Assembly: GCA_003952965.2 (NCBI GenBank)
Contig: RXIC02000495.1
Location: 234,003 to 298,002 of the forward strand
Direction of reading: 5' to 3'
DNA: 64,000 nt
From: Morella rubra
Lineage: Eukaryota; Streptophyta; Magnoliopsida; Fagales; Myricaceae
Positions 23,223 through 34,370 of the stretch are shown one piece after another (the stretch's first letter is position 1; each line of letters begins with the position of its first letter). The position numbers were made by a program, and so were the translations under genes. The notes under the pieces were generated by a model, which worked only from the letters and a program-made list of their open reading frames with translations, made no database searches and was not told the DNA's origin.

Positions 23223-23912
23223 TCACATTACAGCGCAACTGGGTGGGTAGGGATCATACACAACGTTGTAGAATTCAAGTTGAGGTCGATGACATGGTGG
23301 TACTGTCCAAGCACATGGAGGTGGATTTTTGTTTTCACCTCCATTTTTCTTAGCATCTCCTCCGTTCTCCTTACCTCCTCCTCCTCCATTCTTACCTTTT
23401 TCTCCACCATTTTGCTTACCCTCTTTATCTTTATTCACAGCTTTCTCTTTCACTTCCTCCACGCTTACTAAATGAACACGGCCAACCTTCTTCCTCAAAG
23501 AGCTGGTCAAGCAGGCTGCATCAACTCCATCTCCAACCACCACCACTTGATCTCTGTCTTGCCCTTCCAGCGCCACTGACATAACACCTACAACGTTGTA
23601 AACCAAGAGAAGAAGAATCAAAATACCAAGGAATCGGGAGATGAACTCATTGAACATTTGAGCTAATTACGAGTCATACCATCTGCTGCTGCAGCTAACG
23701 CCAAGGCTTTGGAACTGCATTTGTCGCATGGCACTTGCAACTTAATGATTATCTTTTGCTGCAGAGACATTTTGCATAATGAAAGTGTAGCCATAAAGAA
23801 AATCATCGTTTTTTCGAAAAATTTGCAGGAACTCCTTTTCAGTGAAACAAAATAGATGCAGAACAATATAAAACTTTGCTTAATTTTGGCAGCTCAGATG
23901 GCTTACCTTCAT
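23223..23912 (-). CDS. HMA-domain protein with CaaX box (HIPP type), copy 5, intact
   Basis: Exons are 23907-23912 (Met-Lys), 23680-23758 and 23223-23587, giving 149 residues. The HMA fold covers residues 1-72, with CxxC cysteines at 13 and 16 in VPCDKC and the strands VVVVGDGVDAACL and GRVHLVSVEEV. Residues about 75-118 form a low-complexity linker rich in Lys, Gly and Asn (KEGKQNGGEKGKNGGGGG), then PPPCAW. The end is YDPYPPSCAVM, a CaaX box for isoprenylation. It is the only intact member of the minus-strand subtype, which has SSLRKKVGRVH where the plus subtype has TSLRKKVGCVL. A TATAAAAG box lies on the minus strand at 24011-24018. The longer linker and different CaaX suggest divergence between the two subtypes before the pair was duplicated. 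Confidence 0.87.
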
Positions 23913-24370
23913 GATCCCAAATGCTTGAAAAAAAGTGTGTTTCAGGAGGTGGGGCTACAAATGTTTTTATTCAATAACAACCAGATGAAGAATATGAAGA
24001 ACCTCAACCTCTTTTATAGGTAGCAATCTTGACCTGCCCACTTGTTATTGAAACCAGCCTTCACTACGTCGGTTATGGAATTTAAGGACCAAGCTGGCAT
24101 GGCGATCAACCTTTTATGGTTCAACTTGTACCGACTTACAGACGTTGCCACGAAGTTTTCACTTACCGTTTGATGATTTTATATATTCTACTGGTGTAAA
24201 ACCTTGTTTGTATTAATTTAGCTATGAGACGATCATTAACGTGAGTAGGGTCCAAATGTCTGAGTACTGTATTACTTTTGAACTCAATACCATCTCCTGT
24301 TTGAACTAACTCGATCGGTGGCTCTAATGGCAGCTTTTAGTGAGTCAGTGTCTGATTTGGTGACAGTGAT
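23913..24370. other. 5' flank of HMA copy 5
   Basis: Similar to 19,068-19,560. The TATAAAAG element at 24,011-24,018 (minus) is the probable core promoter. Nothing else is seen. Confidence 0.5.
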
Positions 24371-24525
24371 GACTGAGCTCTTAATGAGTAAAAATCCTCC
24401 TAGTCTGATTTGTGTCTCATATCCCGGAAGAAGTCGTTTCAAATGGGACTGAGCTCTTAATGAGTAAAAATCTTCTTGTCTGATTTGTGTCTCATATCCC
24501 GGAAGATGTCGTTTCAAATGGGAAA
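24371..24525. repeat. tandem duplication, unit about 77 bp
   Basis: GACTGAGCTCTTAATGAGTA, a middle part, and CATATCCCGGAAGA.GTCGTT, CAAATGGG occur twice in a row (about 24,371-24,447 and 24,447-24,523). The matching place in the unit at 19.5-19.66 kb has one copy. The open frame at 24,487-24,744 that starts here is not recognisable. Confidence 0.75.
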
Positions 24526-26576
24526 ACTGCGTTCCATCCGAATATTAGAAAGTTTAAACGGGTTAGATTGCTTTTAGCCTCGAAGTTGAAGCACGAGGAC
24601 ATAGGCCATTGGGGCTGGCTCGGGGCTCGACTAATACTTGGCCCAGTGAAGCGTAGCTCAATGGAAAGAAGATCAGCTTTTTCTGCTTATAAAGAAACTT
24701 ATTTGGCCAGAATTTTTGATGAACCAATCTTACCAGAGATGTAAGCAGGTTTGTATTTTCCTAATCCATGAAAATATATATGTGAAAGTAAAAATTATCT
24801 GGAAGTAAATAAGACAGTTCTGTTTTTTTTTTTTTTTTTTTTTGTAAATCATGCCAGCATTCCCATTAAAACAATTTGAGGATAGCAGAGTCAGGGGGAT
24901 CAGCCCCCATAAACACCCAGGGAAAACTACCAAACAGCTCAAGAGAATGGGGAACACTACCCTCAAACAAAATCAGATAGTGCAAAAAAGACGGGCGCTG
25001 CAAGCACACCCAGAACTGTGCTTGTATTTGTCTTCCTTTCCCCCCAGAATTCTGCCAGATCATTATGCCAGGGCTTTCACCAAATACAGAGGACACACTG
25101 ATGAGAAATGGAAGCTAATTAGAAGTAGAATAGTGCTTTGGAAATTAAAGGAGACCCTCAGCTTACGACTCGACACAATCACACACCGATTCAACTCAAT
25201 TCTAATTCTAAGCACCATATGCAGAAGCTATCCATGTTCAACACTCCTAGACTGGAATATGGAATCTCAGTCTCCAACTCTCAGCAAGGTCTCTGTTCTG
25301 GGCTGAAGGAAGCAAGATGCATCAAGTTTAATGTCTCTAACCTAGTACTCCACCTCCAATAGAACGTGCACCGCCTTCCTCTTCTTTCATTCACAAGGGC
25401 TGAACTCTTTCATTCACAAGGGCTGTCACCAGTGGGATTTCAAGCAGCTGATTCCACGTTCATTTCTCTGTTCAAATTCATCAAGTTATACAGCAGGGAC
25501 TAAGGCATAACATTGCATAAGAAAAAATTCTTAGGAATTCTCCGCGCAGGAAGAGGAAGAAAGCCAACGATATGTGGTACAGAGTATTTCGCTGCCCATG
25601 CAACCAGGCAAGCTTGTTTGTTCTGCCTCCTCGGTACCCACCAAATGGACCAGAAGGAATCAGAATAAAAAAGTCCTCCGTCATTGTGGATAAACTCATC
25701 CATGGGCCAGTATCAGTTTTCCTCTGTAGTAGATATATCATTAGAAGCAAGGGACGAATCACCTCAAAGATCCTTTTTCTCGTTTAGGACGGTAGCAATG
25801 TGAAGAAGACCTGCCGGTCTCCTCTGAAAATTCAAGCAGTCCAAGCCAGCACAATGGTTCCAACAGAGTTGCTGCATATTCCAGAAATGACAGAAAACCC
25901 ACTTCTCATATTCGCATCAAAACTTATATTGAGTGCACCTCTAGGTGGTGTGATCCCTCTGAGTTCCAGATCGAACTCGTTCTCCCACCATGCTGAGCAG
26001 TGTTACCGATATCTGCATTTAGCCATTGATATCATACTCAGCACATCAGGTGGGGATCGTTATCGATAATATTGCGCCACAACACTAGCAGCAAATAGAA
26101 TAAAATTACATTCATGGCTTTTATACGGGCCCTGTTTCCTTTTTGCATAAGGGTTATTTTCATACTATCAGCAATTATAGTATCAAAACTGCTCAACATT
26201 GAGAGGTTTGGTTCTCTCTGCACCTCACTATTGTGAACGGGCACTTGAAAAAAGAATTAGGTCCTCCACAGTAGAACTGGTTCCAATATAAATCATTTCA
26301 TTATTGGAACAGCTGTAGGGGGGAAAATAGTGCAGAACATAACTCATCTGAAACATTATTATAGTGCATACACAAAATTTCAAAATACGTATACAATGTA
26401 AAACAACAAGCTCCCATGCTCCTACACCCAAGGTTTTGAATATCAAAAAACGAATGAGCTACCCGCTCATCTGAGAAAAAGAAAAGGAAAAGAAGGGACA
26501 AATGGAAATATGCACATCGCTAAAATGTGCAAAAAATCCGTAAAAGTTGAGATTAAATGAAAGACAATTTGAGCAA
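24526..26576. other. intergenic 3' of the ARM-repeat gene, no gene recognised
   Basis: A T-run of about 23 bases at 24,821-24,843 could be the poly(A) of a minus-strand retroposed sequence, but I found no matching target duplication. Open frames at 24,851-25,306 and 25,481-25,787 occur on both strands and match nothing I know. The part next to 26,577 probably includes the 3' untranslated region of the ARM gene. Confidence 0.4.
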
Positions 26577-27986
26577 TTAGATAAGATCTGATTCCCGAGT
26601 AAGCTGCTCAATGCTCATTCTTCTCAAAGATCTAGTCATGTGCTCATCAGAAGCACGAATTCGAATTAGCCTATTCTGCATATTTTCGAAAGAAAGAAGA
26701 TCAATTACTTCAGATATTCTATCACAGTACAATGGATCTTCAGAGAAATTGACAAGAGCCTCGGCAACATTATCCCTGACTTCCTCAGAGTTAGCTTGCA
26801 AGAGGTCAATGAGAAGTGGAATTACCCCCTCATTTGCAAGTGCCACTCGATCTGCCTCAGCATAACTCAACTGGGCAATAGCCCCAGAGACCTTTTCCCC
26901 AACTCCACTGTCCCCATCTCTCAAAAGCTCAACTAGAAGCGGAATTGCACCAGAGTTTTGTACAACAGATACAGAGTGCTTGTAACTTGAGAGATCCCAC
27001 AAAACATCAGCAGCAGCAGCCTTCGCTTCATCATCACCTTCTCTAAGAATTGCTACCAAGTACTCAGAAATCTCAACTGCGTTCACTTCCGCAACAGCTA
27101 ATATACAAAACACATCCTCTGCAATCTCCTTTCCAACAGGTTCAGGTCCCCGAAGAAGTTCAGCAAATAAAGGTATCGCCCCAGCCTGAGCAACAGGCCT
27201 AATGTACTGAACGTGAGCAGAGATCATACCAAGAGAATTGCCTGCTACAAGTTTAGCTTTGCTATCCCCATTGCGGAAAAAATCAATGAGTACTGGTATC
27301 ACACCCAATTCAACAAGCAGACGCCTCGCGCGTCTTGTAACTCCAAGCAACCCAATTGCCTGACAAGCCCTTTCTCTAGAGACCATGCTACCACAACTAG
27401 CAGCCTCAACAAGAAAGCGAAGGCCTCCTAAACTAGTAAGGACCCTCCTAACCTCTCTCAGCAATGCCAACGCACTCAGAATTTCCAACGAGTACCTCCT
27501 AATACCATCTTCATGCAAATTTAGCATACTGAGGATAATTTCTAGTCCGCCAGCTCCAGCTAAGACCTCGCGATTTTTTTTACCAAAAGTGACAAGAATC
27601 CACAAACATTTCATCATAACCCTCTGAAAACCATTATCAGAATGAGGCAAAAACCTCAGTATAGATTTTATAACACCGTACTGCCCTATCCCCGTAGCCA
27701 ACGCACCGTTACCTTGACGAGCAATGTGACCTAAGCAATATAGAGCAGCTTCTTGAATAGGCTGATTTGAAATATTAGAAGGCACATCGCAAAGAATTTC
27801 CGCTAAGATGGGTATGGTACGGGCTAATATGACTTCAGGGGCATGTTTACAGAGATGGGCTAGCTTACTCATGGCTTTTATTCGCATAGCCTCTGTCCCA
27901 GAGGACATGACATTTTCATATTGTTCGAACGCTTTTCCCCAATCTGGGTCCAAGTCTATGCTTGTCTGAGCCTCCGAGTGACTCAT
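26577..27986 (-). CDS. single-exon armadillo-repeat protein, 469 residues
   Basis: This is an intact, intronless frame from ATG 27986 to TAG 26577. After an acidic start (DLDPDWGKAFEQYENVM), roughly residues 40-440 consist of tandem ARM repeats of about 42 residues. They are recognisable by GAIPLFAELLRG, GAIPLLVELLRDGDSG, GVIPLLIDLLQANSEEV and the alternating helices between them. The C-terminus (DEHMTRSLRRMSIEQLTRE) is charged and follows the last repeat. There is no U-box, F-box, LRR or signal peptide, so a soluble protein-protein interaction role is likely; the partner is unknown. It resembles plant ARM-superfamily proteins of similar length. It lies between HMA copies 5 and 6 with unrelated codons, so it is a bystander gene inside the cluster. 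Confidence 0.85.
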   Translation of the reverse strand: MSHSEAQTSIDLDPDWGKAFEQYENVMSSGTEAMRIKAMSKLAHLCKHAPEVILARTIPILAEILCDVPSNISNQPIQEAALYCLGHIARQGNGALATGIGQYGVIKSILRFLPHSDNGFQRVMMKCLWILVTFGKKNREVLAGAGGLEIILSMLNLHEDGIRRYSLEILSALALLREVRRVLTSLGGLRFLVEAASCGSMVSRERACQAIGLLGVTRRARRLLVELGVIPVLIDFFRNGDSKAKLVAGNSLGMISAHVQYIRPVAQAGAIPLFAELLRGPEPVGKEIAEDVFCILAVAEVNAVEISEYLVAILREGDDEAKAAAADVLWDLSSYKHSVSVVQNSGAIPLLVELLRDGDSGVGEKVSGAIAQLSYAEADRVALANEGVIPLLIDLLQANSEEVRDNVAEALVNFSEDPLYCDRISEVIDLLSFENMQNRLIRIRASDEHMTRSLRRMSIEQLTRESDLI

Positions 27987-28706
27987 AACAGAAAATTCAA
28001 GTCTGAGTCAAGAAATTCAACACACCATCCACTCAATTTCAAGATTTAAAGAACAACTGCATCACTCAAAGTACGAACAAAAAAAACCGTTCTTGAAAAC
28101 AATTTAACAAATTAGGGTCTTCGAAGAGTGCGGAAGCTTCGACATGCCTAGAAAATAATAGAAAAAAATATTAAGAAAAAAATATGGATGCGGGAGAAAA
28201 AAAGAGAAAGAAATAAAGCCTTGTAGCCTTGTAGGGATCCGATAGGGATGGGGAAAGTACGCATGGTTGCTTCTTCGTCGATAAGCTTCGAAAAAGACTG
28301 CGGAAACTAAGCCAAAAGACTGCGATCAGAATGACGCCGACCGAAAGCTCCACCAGCGTCCATGGAATCCCATTTTCGGATATGGCTTTTTTTGGGTGAC
28401 CGGGGAGGTGATGTGGCTTCCACTTGGCTCGTTTAAATGATTTGGCAGGAGGCAAATTTTTAATGCCACGCGGCAGGTTACTATTGGTGCTGAGGTGATT
28501 TTTAAAATCCATGTGAGCATCGTTACGTCAAATGACCAAAGGTCCGGACTGGAAGATCGAATTTTTCTCAAAAGATTATCTTAGGGAGCCATCCATTATG
28601 CATGAATTTTTACAGACTAGATGCAAATTCGATGCAGGAATTTTCTTCTCATTAAAATGATTATTTTATTGAACAAGAATATAACAACCAAACAAGCATG
28701 GCTCAG
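27987..28706. other. 5' flank of the ARM gene and start of the HMA copy 6 unit
   Basis: Presumed promoter and 5' untranslated region of the ARM gene; no clear TATA box was seen. From about 28,660 the sequence (GAACAAGAATATAACAACCA) matches the 5' unit of the plus HMA copies at about 8,850, up to the retroposed insertion. Confidence 0.45.
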
Positions 28707-29519
28707 GCTGCGCAGCTTCTAGAGAGTCTCTCTCGACTTTTTCTCTTATTCCTTTTGAGAGTCCGCTCTTCTCCTTCACTTGGCAGCGAGTGTGGTTATA
28801 TACCCACCTGCTTGCCAGTCGTCCCTTTGCAGGTCAGAACTAGCAAGGTTGTGTATATATTGGATTGTGGCTTGTTTTTTTTACGGATCTGGGGTTTCTT
28901 CTCTGACAAGCCCAAACGATTTTCACTTACTTTTGTTAAGTTGTTTTTGACATGCACCCTATGGCCAGTTCCAACAGTCACTGCTCTTCATTTTCAACCG
29001 TGTTCGGCCGCTTGGTGTCAAAGCGTGTGATCCCATGCACCCCTATTGGTCCGCGTGGATCTCACGCTCTTCTACCTTCAGTGAGATTCGTTTGTTCGTA
29101 TTTCGTCTTTTTTTAAGAGCCATTCTTGTGCGTCTCCCTTTTCGGCTGGTGCTGACATAATCGATTCCAAGAGAAAGTGGGATTGAAGTGCCATGGAATG
29201 CATCCACTCCTCCGATAACTAGCTTCGCCTTCAGCTTCTATCCCCCCTACGGTTTAGGTCTAAGACTTTGTTGTGATTGTTATGGTTTATAGCTGTTTCA
29301 GGCTACTTACGATGGACCTTTGTTCCTTTTGCTTTTATGTAGCAGGCTCTATGCCTTTCGTCATGTAGTTGGCCCTTTAAATCCTTCATGTTATACACTT
29401 TCATTTTGTAATCTCTCCATTTCTGATTCTCTATTTTTATTTCCGAGTGTACTGTTTCTTTGTAGTTGAATAATATTAGCTTTGCTTAGAAAAAAAAAAA
29501 AAAAAAAAGTATGGCTCAG
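28707..29519 (+). mobile_element. retroposed insertion with poly(A) tail and target-site duplication
   Basis: AAGCATGGCTCAG (28694-28706) and AAGTATGGCTCAG (29507-29519) flank the insert and differ at one base. The uninterrupted homologue at about 8,872 has a single AAGTATAGCTCAG. The insert ends in a run of 19 A at 29,490-29,508. This is the structure made by LINE-type reverse transcription (LINE, SINE or processed transcript). About 780 bases lie before the tail; the end TTGAATAATATTAGCTTTGC resembles plant L1 3' ends. No reverse transcriptase or known gene is seen in it, so the source transcript is unknown. Confidence 0.75.
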
Positions 29520-30553
29520 TCTAACACAAGGCTTGAGCTTCTAATTAAATTACATTAATCTCTAACCATAAACAACGCTTAAGATTCTTTGGCAAAGTCA
29601 TAACGTTAAGGCTCCAACATATTACTATGTCGTGTATTGTACGTCAAGATTATACAAAATATTCTTGCTCACGTTCTGTACATGACTTTCAACTGATATG
29701 CCCCCCCCCCCCACATAATTATCTTTTTTCCAAATCCAAATCTAAGAAAAATCGAAACTACTAGAAAACGGTGAGATATATTATTGGATCGATCATTAAT
29801 GAAAGAAGCAGAGAATGAGGTAGGGTGCCATCCCCCAAAAATCATTACAAAATAATTTTCTTTTTCTTTAATTAGCAATTTTTTTTAAAAAAAAAAAAGA
29901 TTTTCTTATGTTTATTATATATATTTTAGCCTCTTAAAATTTAGTTTGTTTTTATTGTTGGGGGATGAGTGGATTATGGAGAAACCGAGAAACAACTAGC
30001 AAATATATAGTATATATAGGATACGCCAACATTTTTCGATTATAGAGGATTAATTAAGAATATTTGTTTTATATATTCTTTCTTGTTTATTTAAGGGACA
30101 ACAATTCTTTCTTAGTTTAAGCCACAATTATTACGCGATAATATATTCCAAAACATGTGACGTTATGGAGTGTACATCGATCTGATCCATCACTCAAGCA
30201 TTTTGGGCTATAAATGTAAAAAATAATAATACTATATAGTTGACTTACTGGTTTAATGATTGACTTACAGTAAACAGAAGGACAATAGTGGGTTAAGATA
30301 GTAAGCAAGCAAAAACATGGTGGCGCCGCGAAAAGTGGATCGCCAGCAACGTGCAGTCCTGAAGTGCCGCGTGCGCGGTCAAAGTAAGGCTGGTTTCGAC
30401 GAGTAACAGGGTGGTTAATTAGAATTACTTAGTATTTAAGACGATGAGGTTCTTCTGTATTCTTCATCTTGTTCTTACAGAAGAGAGACATTTGTAACAC
30501 CCCACTCCCACCTCTTGGAAAACTCAGCTTCGATCTGTCAAGCATTTGCGAAC
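29520..30553. other. 5' region of HMA copy 6
   Basis: Similar to 8,880-9,862 and 19,890-21,148. A C-run lies at about 29,700-29,712. Apart from the TATA-like element, nothing is recognised. Confidence 0.55.
30433..30439 (+). promoter_or_regulatory. TATA-like element of HMA copy 6
   Basis: TATTTAA lies 115-121 bp before the exon 1 ATG, in the same sequence context as the elements of copies 2 and 4. Confidence 0.5.
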
Positions 30554-31464
30554 ATGAAGGTAAGAACCCTAAATCTGTTTGTTTTTCATTGGAGATGAGC
30601 TCTTTGCAGTAATGATTTTCCTCGAGGCTACACTTGAAATTATCATGCATCATGCAAGATGTCTGTCTCTTCATGCAATGAAGAGTCACTTTTCAACTTA
30701 AGAACGAAATGGGTCTGAAAAGATTTTCAGTGAGAAAAAAATAAGCAATTGAGCTGCTTAGAAATATAATTCCAATACCATATATTTCCGGTAGAGTAGA
30801 AATTAAAGAATCTAAGCCGACATCACTACGCGTGTTTTCTGTGATCTAATGGTCTGCAGCAAAAGATAGTGATCAAGTTGCGAGTTCCATGCGACAAATG
30901 CAGTTCCAAAGCTTTGGCATTAGCTGCAGAAGCAGATGGTATGCACCATTTTTTCTTTTCCGATCTGTTCCTGATCTTGAGTGTTTGCATCTTCATGCTT
31001 ATAAGGTGTTCAAGCTGGAGCAGTGAAATATTCTTGATCTCCCGATTGTTTACTATTTTGACTCTTCTTCTCTTGGTTTGGACGTTATCATGTTATATGT
31101 AGGTGTCTCGTCGGTGGCGCTAGAAGGGGCGGACAGAGATCAGGTGGTGGTGATCGGAGATGGAGTTGATGCAGCTTGCTTGACCACCTCTTTGAGGAAG
31201 AAGGTTGGCTGTGTGCTCTTAGTGAGCGTGGAGGAAGTGAAACCGAAAGATGCAAAGGGTGGTGGAGATAAGGGTAAGAATGGTGGAGATAATAAGGGTA
31301 AGGATGGTGGAGATAATGGTAAGAAAAATGGAGAAGACAAGAAAAAAGATCCACCTCCACCTCAATGTGTATGGACAATGAATCCACCTAATTGTCACCC
31401 TCACTGTGAAATGTATAAAATTGTTTACGAGGATCCCTACCCACAAACTTGCACGATCATGTGA
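30554..31464 (+). CDS. HMA-domain protein with CaaX box (HIPP type), copy 6, intact
   Basis: Exons are 30554-30559, 30860-30938 and 31103-31464, giving 148 residues. The HMA fold covers about residues 1-72, with CxxC cysteines at 13 and 16 (VPCDKC) and the strands SVALEGADRD, VVVIGDGVDA and GCVLLVSVEEV. The linker has an imperfect repeat of GGDKGKNGGDNKGKDGGDN, three to four turns, followed by KKDPPPP. The end is YPQTCTIM, a CaaX box. Intron 2 is only 164 bp and free of the TRIM-like repeats seen in copies 2 and 4, so this may be nearer the ancestral structure. Borders are GT-AG throughout. The protein is probably membrane-anchored by isoprenylation and binds metal or a protein partner. Confidence 0.87.
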
Positions 31465-32038
31465 TGGAATGGACTTCACCAGACGTACTCTAAAAGCCTA
31501 ATGGATGAACAATAGATTTCTTTTTGCCTCATTATTGTCTTGTGTATGTAGGTGAATTCTTTTCTAAATAAGAGCTGTGGCTTTTGGGATTCATCGCCTT
31601 GTACCTACTATGTATGACATTTTATATTCGTAAATAAATAAAAACAAAATACGAACGATTAATTAGTTCTACCATTCTCTCCCATATGGATGACTTTTTT
31701 TTTTTTTATTAGTTCTACCATTATCCCATGTTGATACTGTTTTATTTCCTGAGGATGCCTCGCATCTTCATAGAATTAGAATAATTAAGCTCCATGGTCA
31801 ACTCTGAATTTCCATGTATTTAGGTTAAATCACACTGTACAGATTGGTTTTTTGGACTCAAAAGTCTAATGCCAGGTGTGTGTGTTGAGAGAGAGAGAGA
31901 ATATGGTTTAATAAGATGAATTTGGCAAAAGCCTTGATGCATGTGGCTGTGTGAAACCACAAATTAAATGAAAGCCACTGCTTTTGGCAACCTCACCTCT
32001 TGGAAACCTCAGCTTCTGTCAAGCATTTGTGAATATAT
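31465..32038. other. 3' flank of HMA copy 6 and 5' flank of the next remnant
   Basis: Bases 31,465-31,980 repeat the shared 3' flank. From 31,985 CCTCACCTCTTGGAAACCTC starts the shared plus-strand HMA leader. There is no separate gene. Confidence 0.55.
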
Positions 32039-32848
32039 ATGAAGGTAATAATTAGCCCCTAAATCTATTTGTTTCATTGCAGTAATTATGATTTTCCTCA
32101 AGGGCTACACTTGTAATTATCATGCATCATGCAATTAGATGCAGTCTCTTCATGCAAATATGGAGTGCATTTTCAAGTTAAGAAAGAAAGGATTTCAGTG
32201 AGAAAAAATAATAATAATAACCAATTGAGTTGCTAATTAGAAAAACACAAGGAATTATATAATTCGAATATATATACCATTCTCAGTGCCGGCTCTCGCT
32301 ATAGGCCCCCAAAATAGGGAGGCCCCCAAAAATGTGTATTTTCCTTATTATGTTCTCTTTTGTAAAATATTCTATATTACCTATAATCACTAAAACATAA
32401 TCATTTAAACTATCTAATCTCTTGATTTATGTCGAGGTTTCATTAGTTCTTTCTTGAAAAAAATTATAGCCTATGAAATTGTCTCGATTTAAGGGTTTTG
32501 CATGTGATCATTAACTACTTTCTTTTTTCCTTAAAGTGCTTACTACCTAATATTATTTAGTTTTAAATATAGAAGCATCTAAAAATAAAAATTATTTTTA
32601 AAACTGCACCCTTACTGTGATAAGCTAATTTTTTTTAATATTAAAAGGGCCTAATGTGACAAATGAATTTTCTAATTAAAAGTTCTTAATGAGATAAACG
32701 AGTTATTTTATCCATTAATCAAAAAATACGGAAAAAAAAATCCACCTCCATGTACATGGAAAATTAATCCACCATGTCACCAACCTCAGTATGAAATGTA
32801 TAAAGTGGTTTACGATCCCAATCCACCAGCTTGCACGAACACGTACTG
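32039..32848 (+). pseudogene. HMA/HIPP remnant with its HMA domain replaced by inserted DNA
   Basis: Exon 1 ATGAAG|GT (32039-32044) and most of intron 1 match the other plus copies up to about 32,285. The next ~450 bases are unrelated AT-rich sequence starting GTGCCGGCTCTCGC, which looks like a hAT-type transposon edge. Only the C-terminal part of exon 3 remains from about 32,737: PPPCTWKINPPCHQPQYEMY, YDPNPPACT, then NTY and TGA. The CxxC exon and the HMA fold are gone, and the CaaX box is altered to CTNTY. This is a dead, internally deleted copy, followed by another copy of the shared 3' flank. Confidence 0.8.
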
Positions 32849-34293
32849 ATGGAATGGACTTCACCAGACGTACTCTAAAAGCCTAATGGAATATATTTCT
32901 TTTGCCTCTTTATTATTGTTAACTTATTGTTTATATGTAGATCACTATTGTGTTACTTGAATAAAGTTTGTTTGCTTAGCAAAAATATGTAATGCTTTTC
33001 TAAATAACATCTGTGGCTTCTGGAATTCATCGTCTTGTATGTATGACATGATGGTGGGCATAGAGAACGATTAGTTCTGCCATTCTCCCATGTGGATGAC
33101 TTTTTTTTATTAGTCCTACCATTATCCCATCTTCATTACTTTTTTTTATTTCCTGAGGATGCATGCCTCGCATCTTCCACTCTGGATTTCCATGAATTTA
33201 GGTTAAATCACACTGTACAGATTGGTTTTTTGGACTCAAAAGTCTAATGCCAGCCGTGTGTAGAGAGAGAGAGAGAGAGAGAATATGGTTTAATGAATTT
33301 GGCAAAGGCCCTGTGGCTGTATTAAACCACAAATTAAACAAAAGCATGTTGCAGAGTTATCAAGGAAGAAGTCAGATTCGAATTTTTAATGACCCATATC
33401 AAGGATAATGACTATAGTAATAAAATTTATTTTGGATGCAAAAAAATAATTCATTGGAGTTAGTTTCTAAATGGGATTATTTAAAAAATATAGATGCTCA
33501 GCCACCACCTTGGGATTATCTATGGGGGCAGAGGAATGTTTGGTCATTTGGCCACCTCCAAGGGAATACCTCATCGGCATTGCAAAAAATGCTCCTTTAT
33601 CAACATACACATACGAATAGGCTCCTAGACACGGCTAGCATCCTACTTCTCCAGAGTCTAATAGGTTCCATAAATAAGAAAGGGAAGGACCGAGGCAGGG
33701 AGTTTTATGCTGTTAAATAGAAGCATCCTACAAAAAGGCAACAAAAGTATCACATAAGTTGAGCCCTTTTGCTTTGATGCCATTTCCATCCAACTACTTG
33801 AAGACAAACAGAAAGTTTTAGATGTGCCACTTCTAGTTGCTAGACAAAGGGAGAGGTATGAGCTTTGTGCCATTTGGTGGGTAATCTTTCTCTTCTTTCC
33901 ACAAAAAGGGTTCAAGCAGAAAGGGAAATCAACCCCCAAAAAGTTATTCCCTCTTACTAACAAGGGGATCTGTCCTGTCTGCTCATCACCATCTCTACTT
34001 TCTTTTGCACTCCACCAAAAGGAAAAGAGAATGTCTTCATGAAAAATAACAAGATCACAACTAACGAGGGCTGGCATCTTCTCCAAAGCCATTGTATCCC
34101 TTGGAGATAAGCTCACAGAGCATGATCCATTAATTTATTCATTTTGAGAGACCCTTACAAAAGCTACCTTACATTTCCCCTTGGACTTTCCTTCCCACCA
34201 TTTTCCCCCTTAGGAAGACTTTTTGCCTCTTATCTACCAAACTAGTATAGTCACATAACTTTGCCTTTCTACGGGTCAATTTGTACCTTGTCC
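32849..34293. other. intergenic, no gene recognised
   Basis: Bases 32,850-33,340 are the shared HMA 3' flank, with a (GA)n tract near 33,263-33,281; TTGAATAAAGTTTGTTTGC near 32,958 resembles a LINE tail. An open frame on the minus strand at 33,658-34,116 is not recognisable and lies in the promoter side of the next gene. Confidence 0.45.
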
Positions 34294-34301
34294 TATATAT
34301 A
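34294..34301 (+). promoter_or_regulatory. TATA box of the small gene at 34,371
   Basis: TATATATA lies 70-77 bp before the ATG, in CCTATATATAGAAGG, a good plant TATA context. Confidence 0.55.
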
Positions 34302-34370
34302 GAAGGACCAGAAACAAGCAAACTGACCTCAGAACGCAGCACATAATCACAAGTATATTTCACTTCTCCA

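Noticed and set aside
24851..25787. Several ORFs on both strands in the 3' region of the ARM gene
   Set aside because: No family resemblance, and open on both strands; more likely untranslated or repeat sequence.
884..31464. HMA domains integrated in an NLR immune receptor
   Set aside because: No NB-ARC or LRR sequence is seen in the window; each HMA unit is a free-standing small gene.
33658..34116. 152-residue minus-strand ORF
   Set aside because: No recognisable domain, odd composition, and it lies on the promoter side of the small gene at 34,371.
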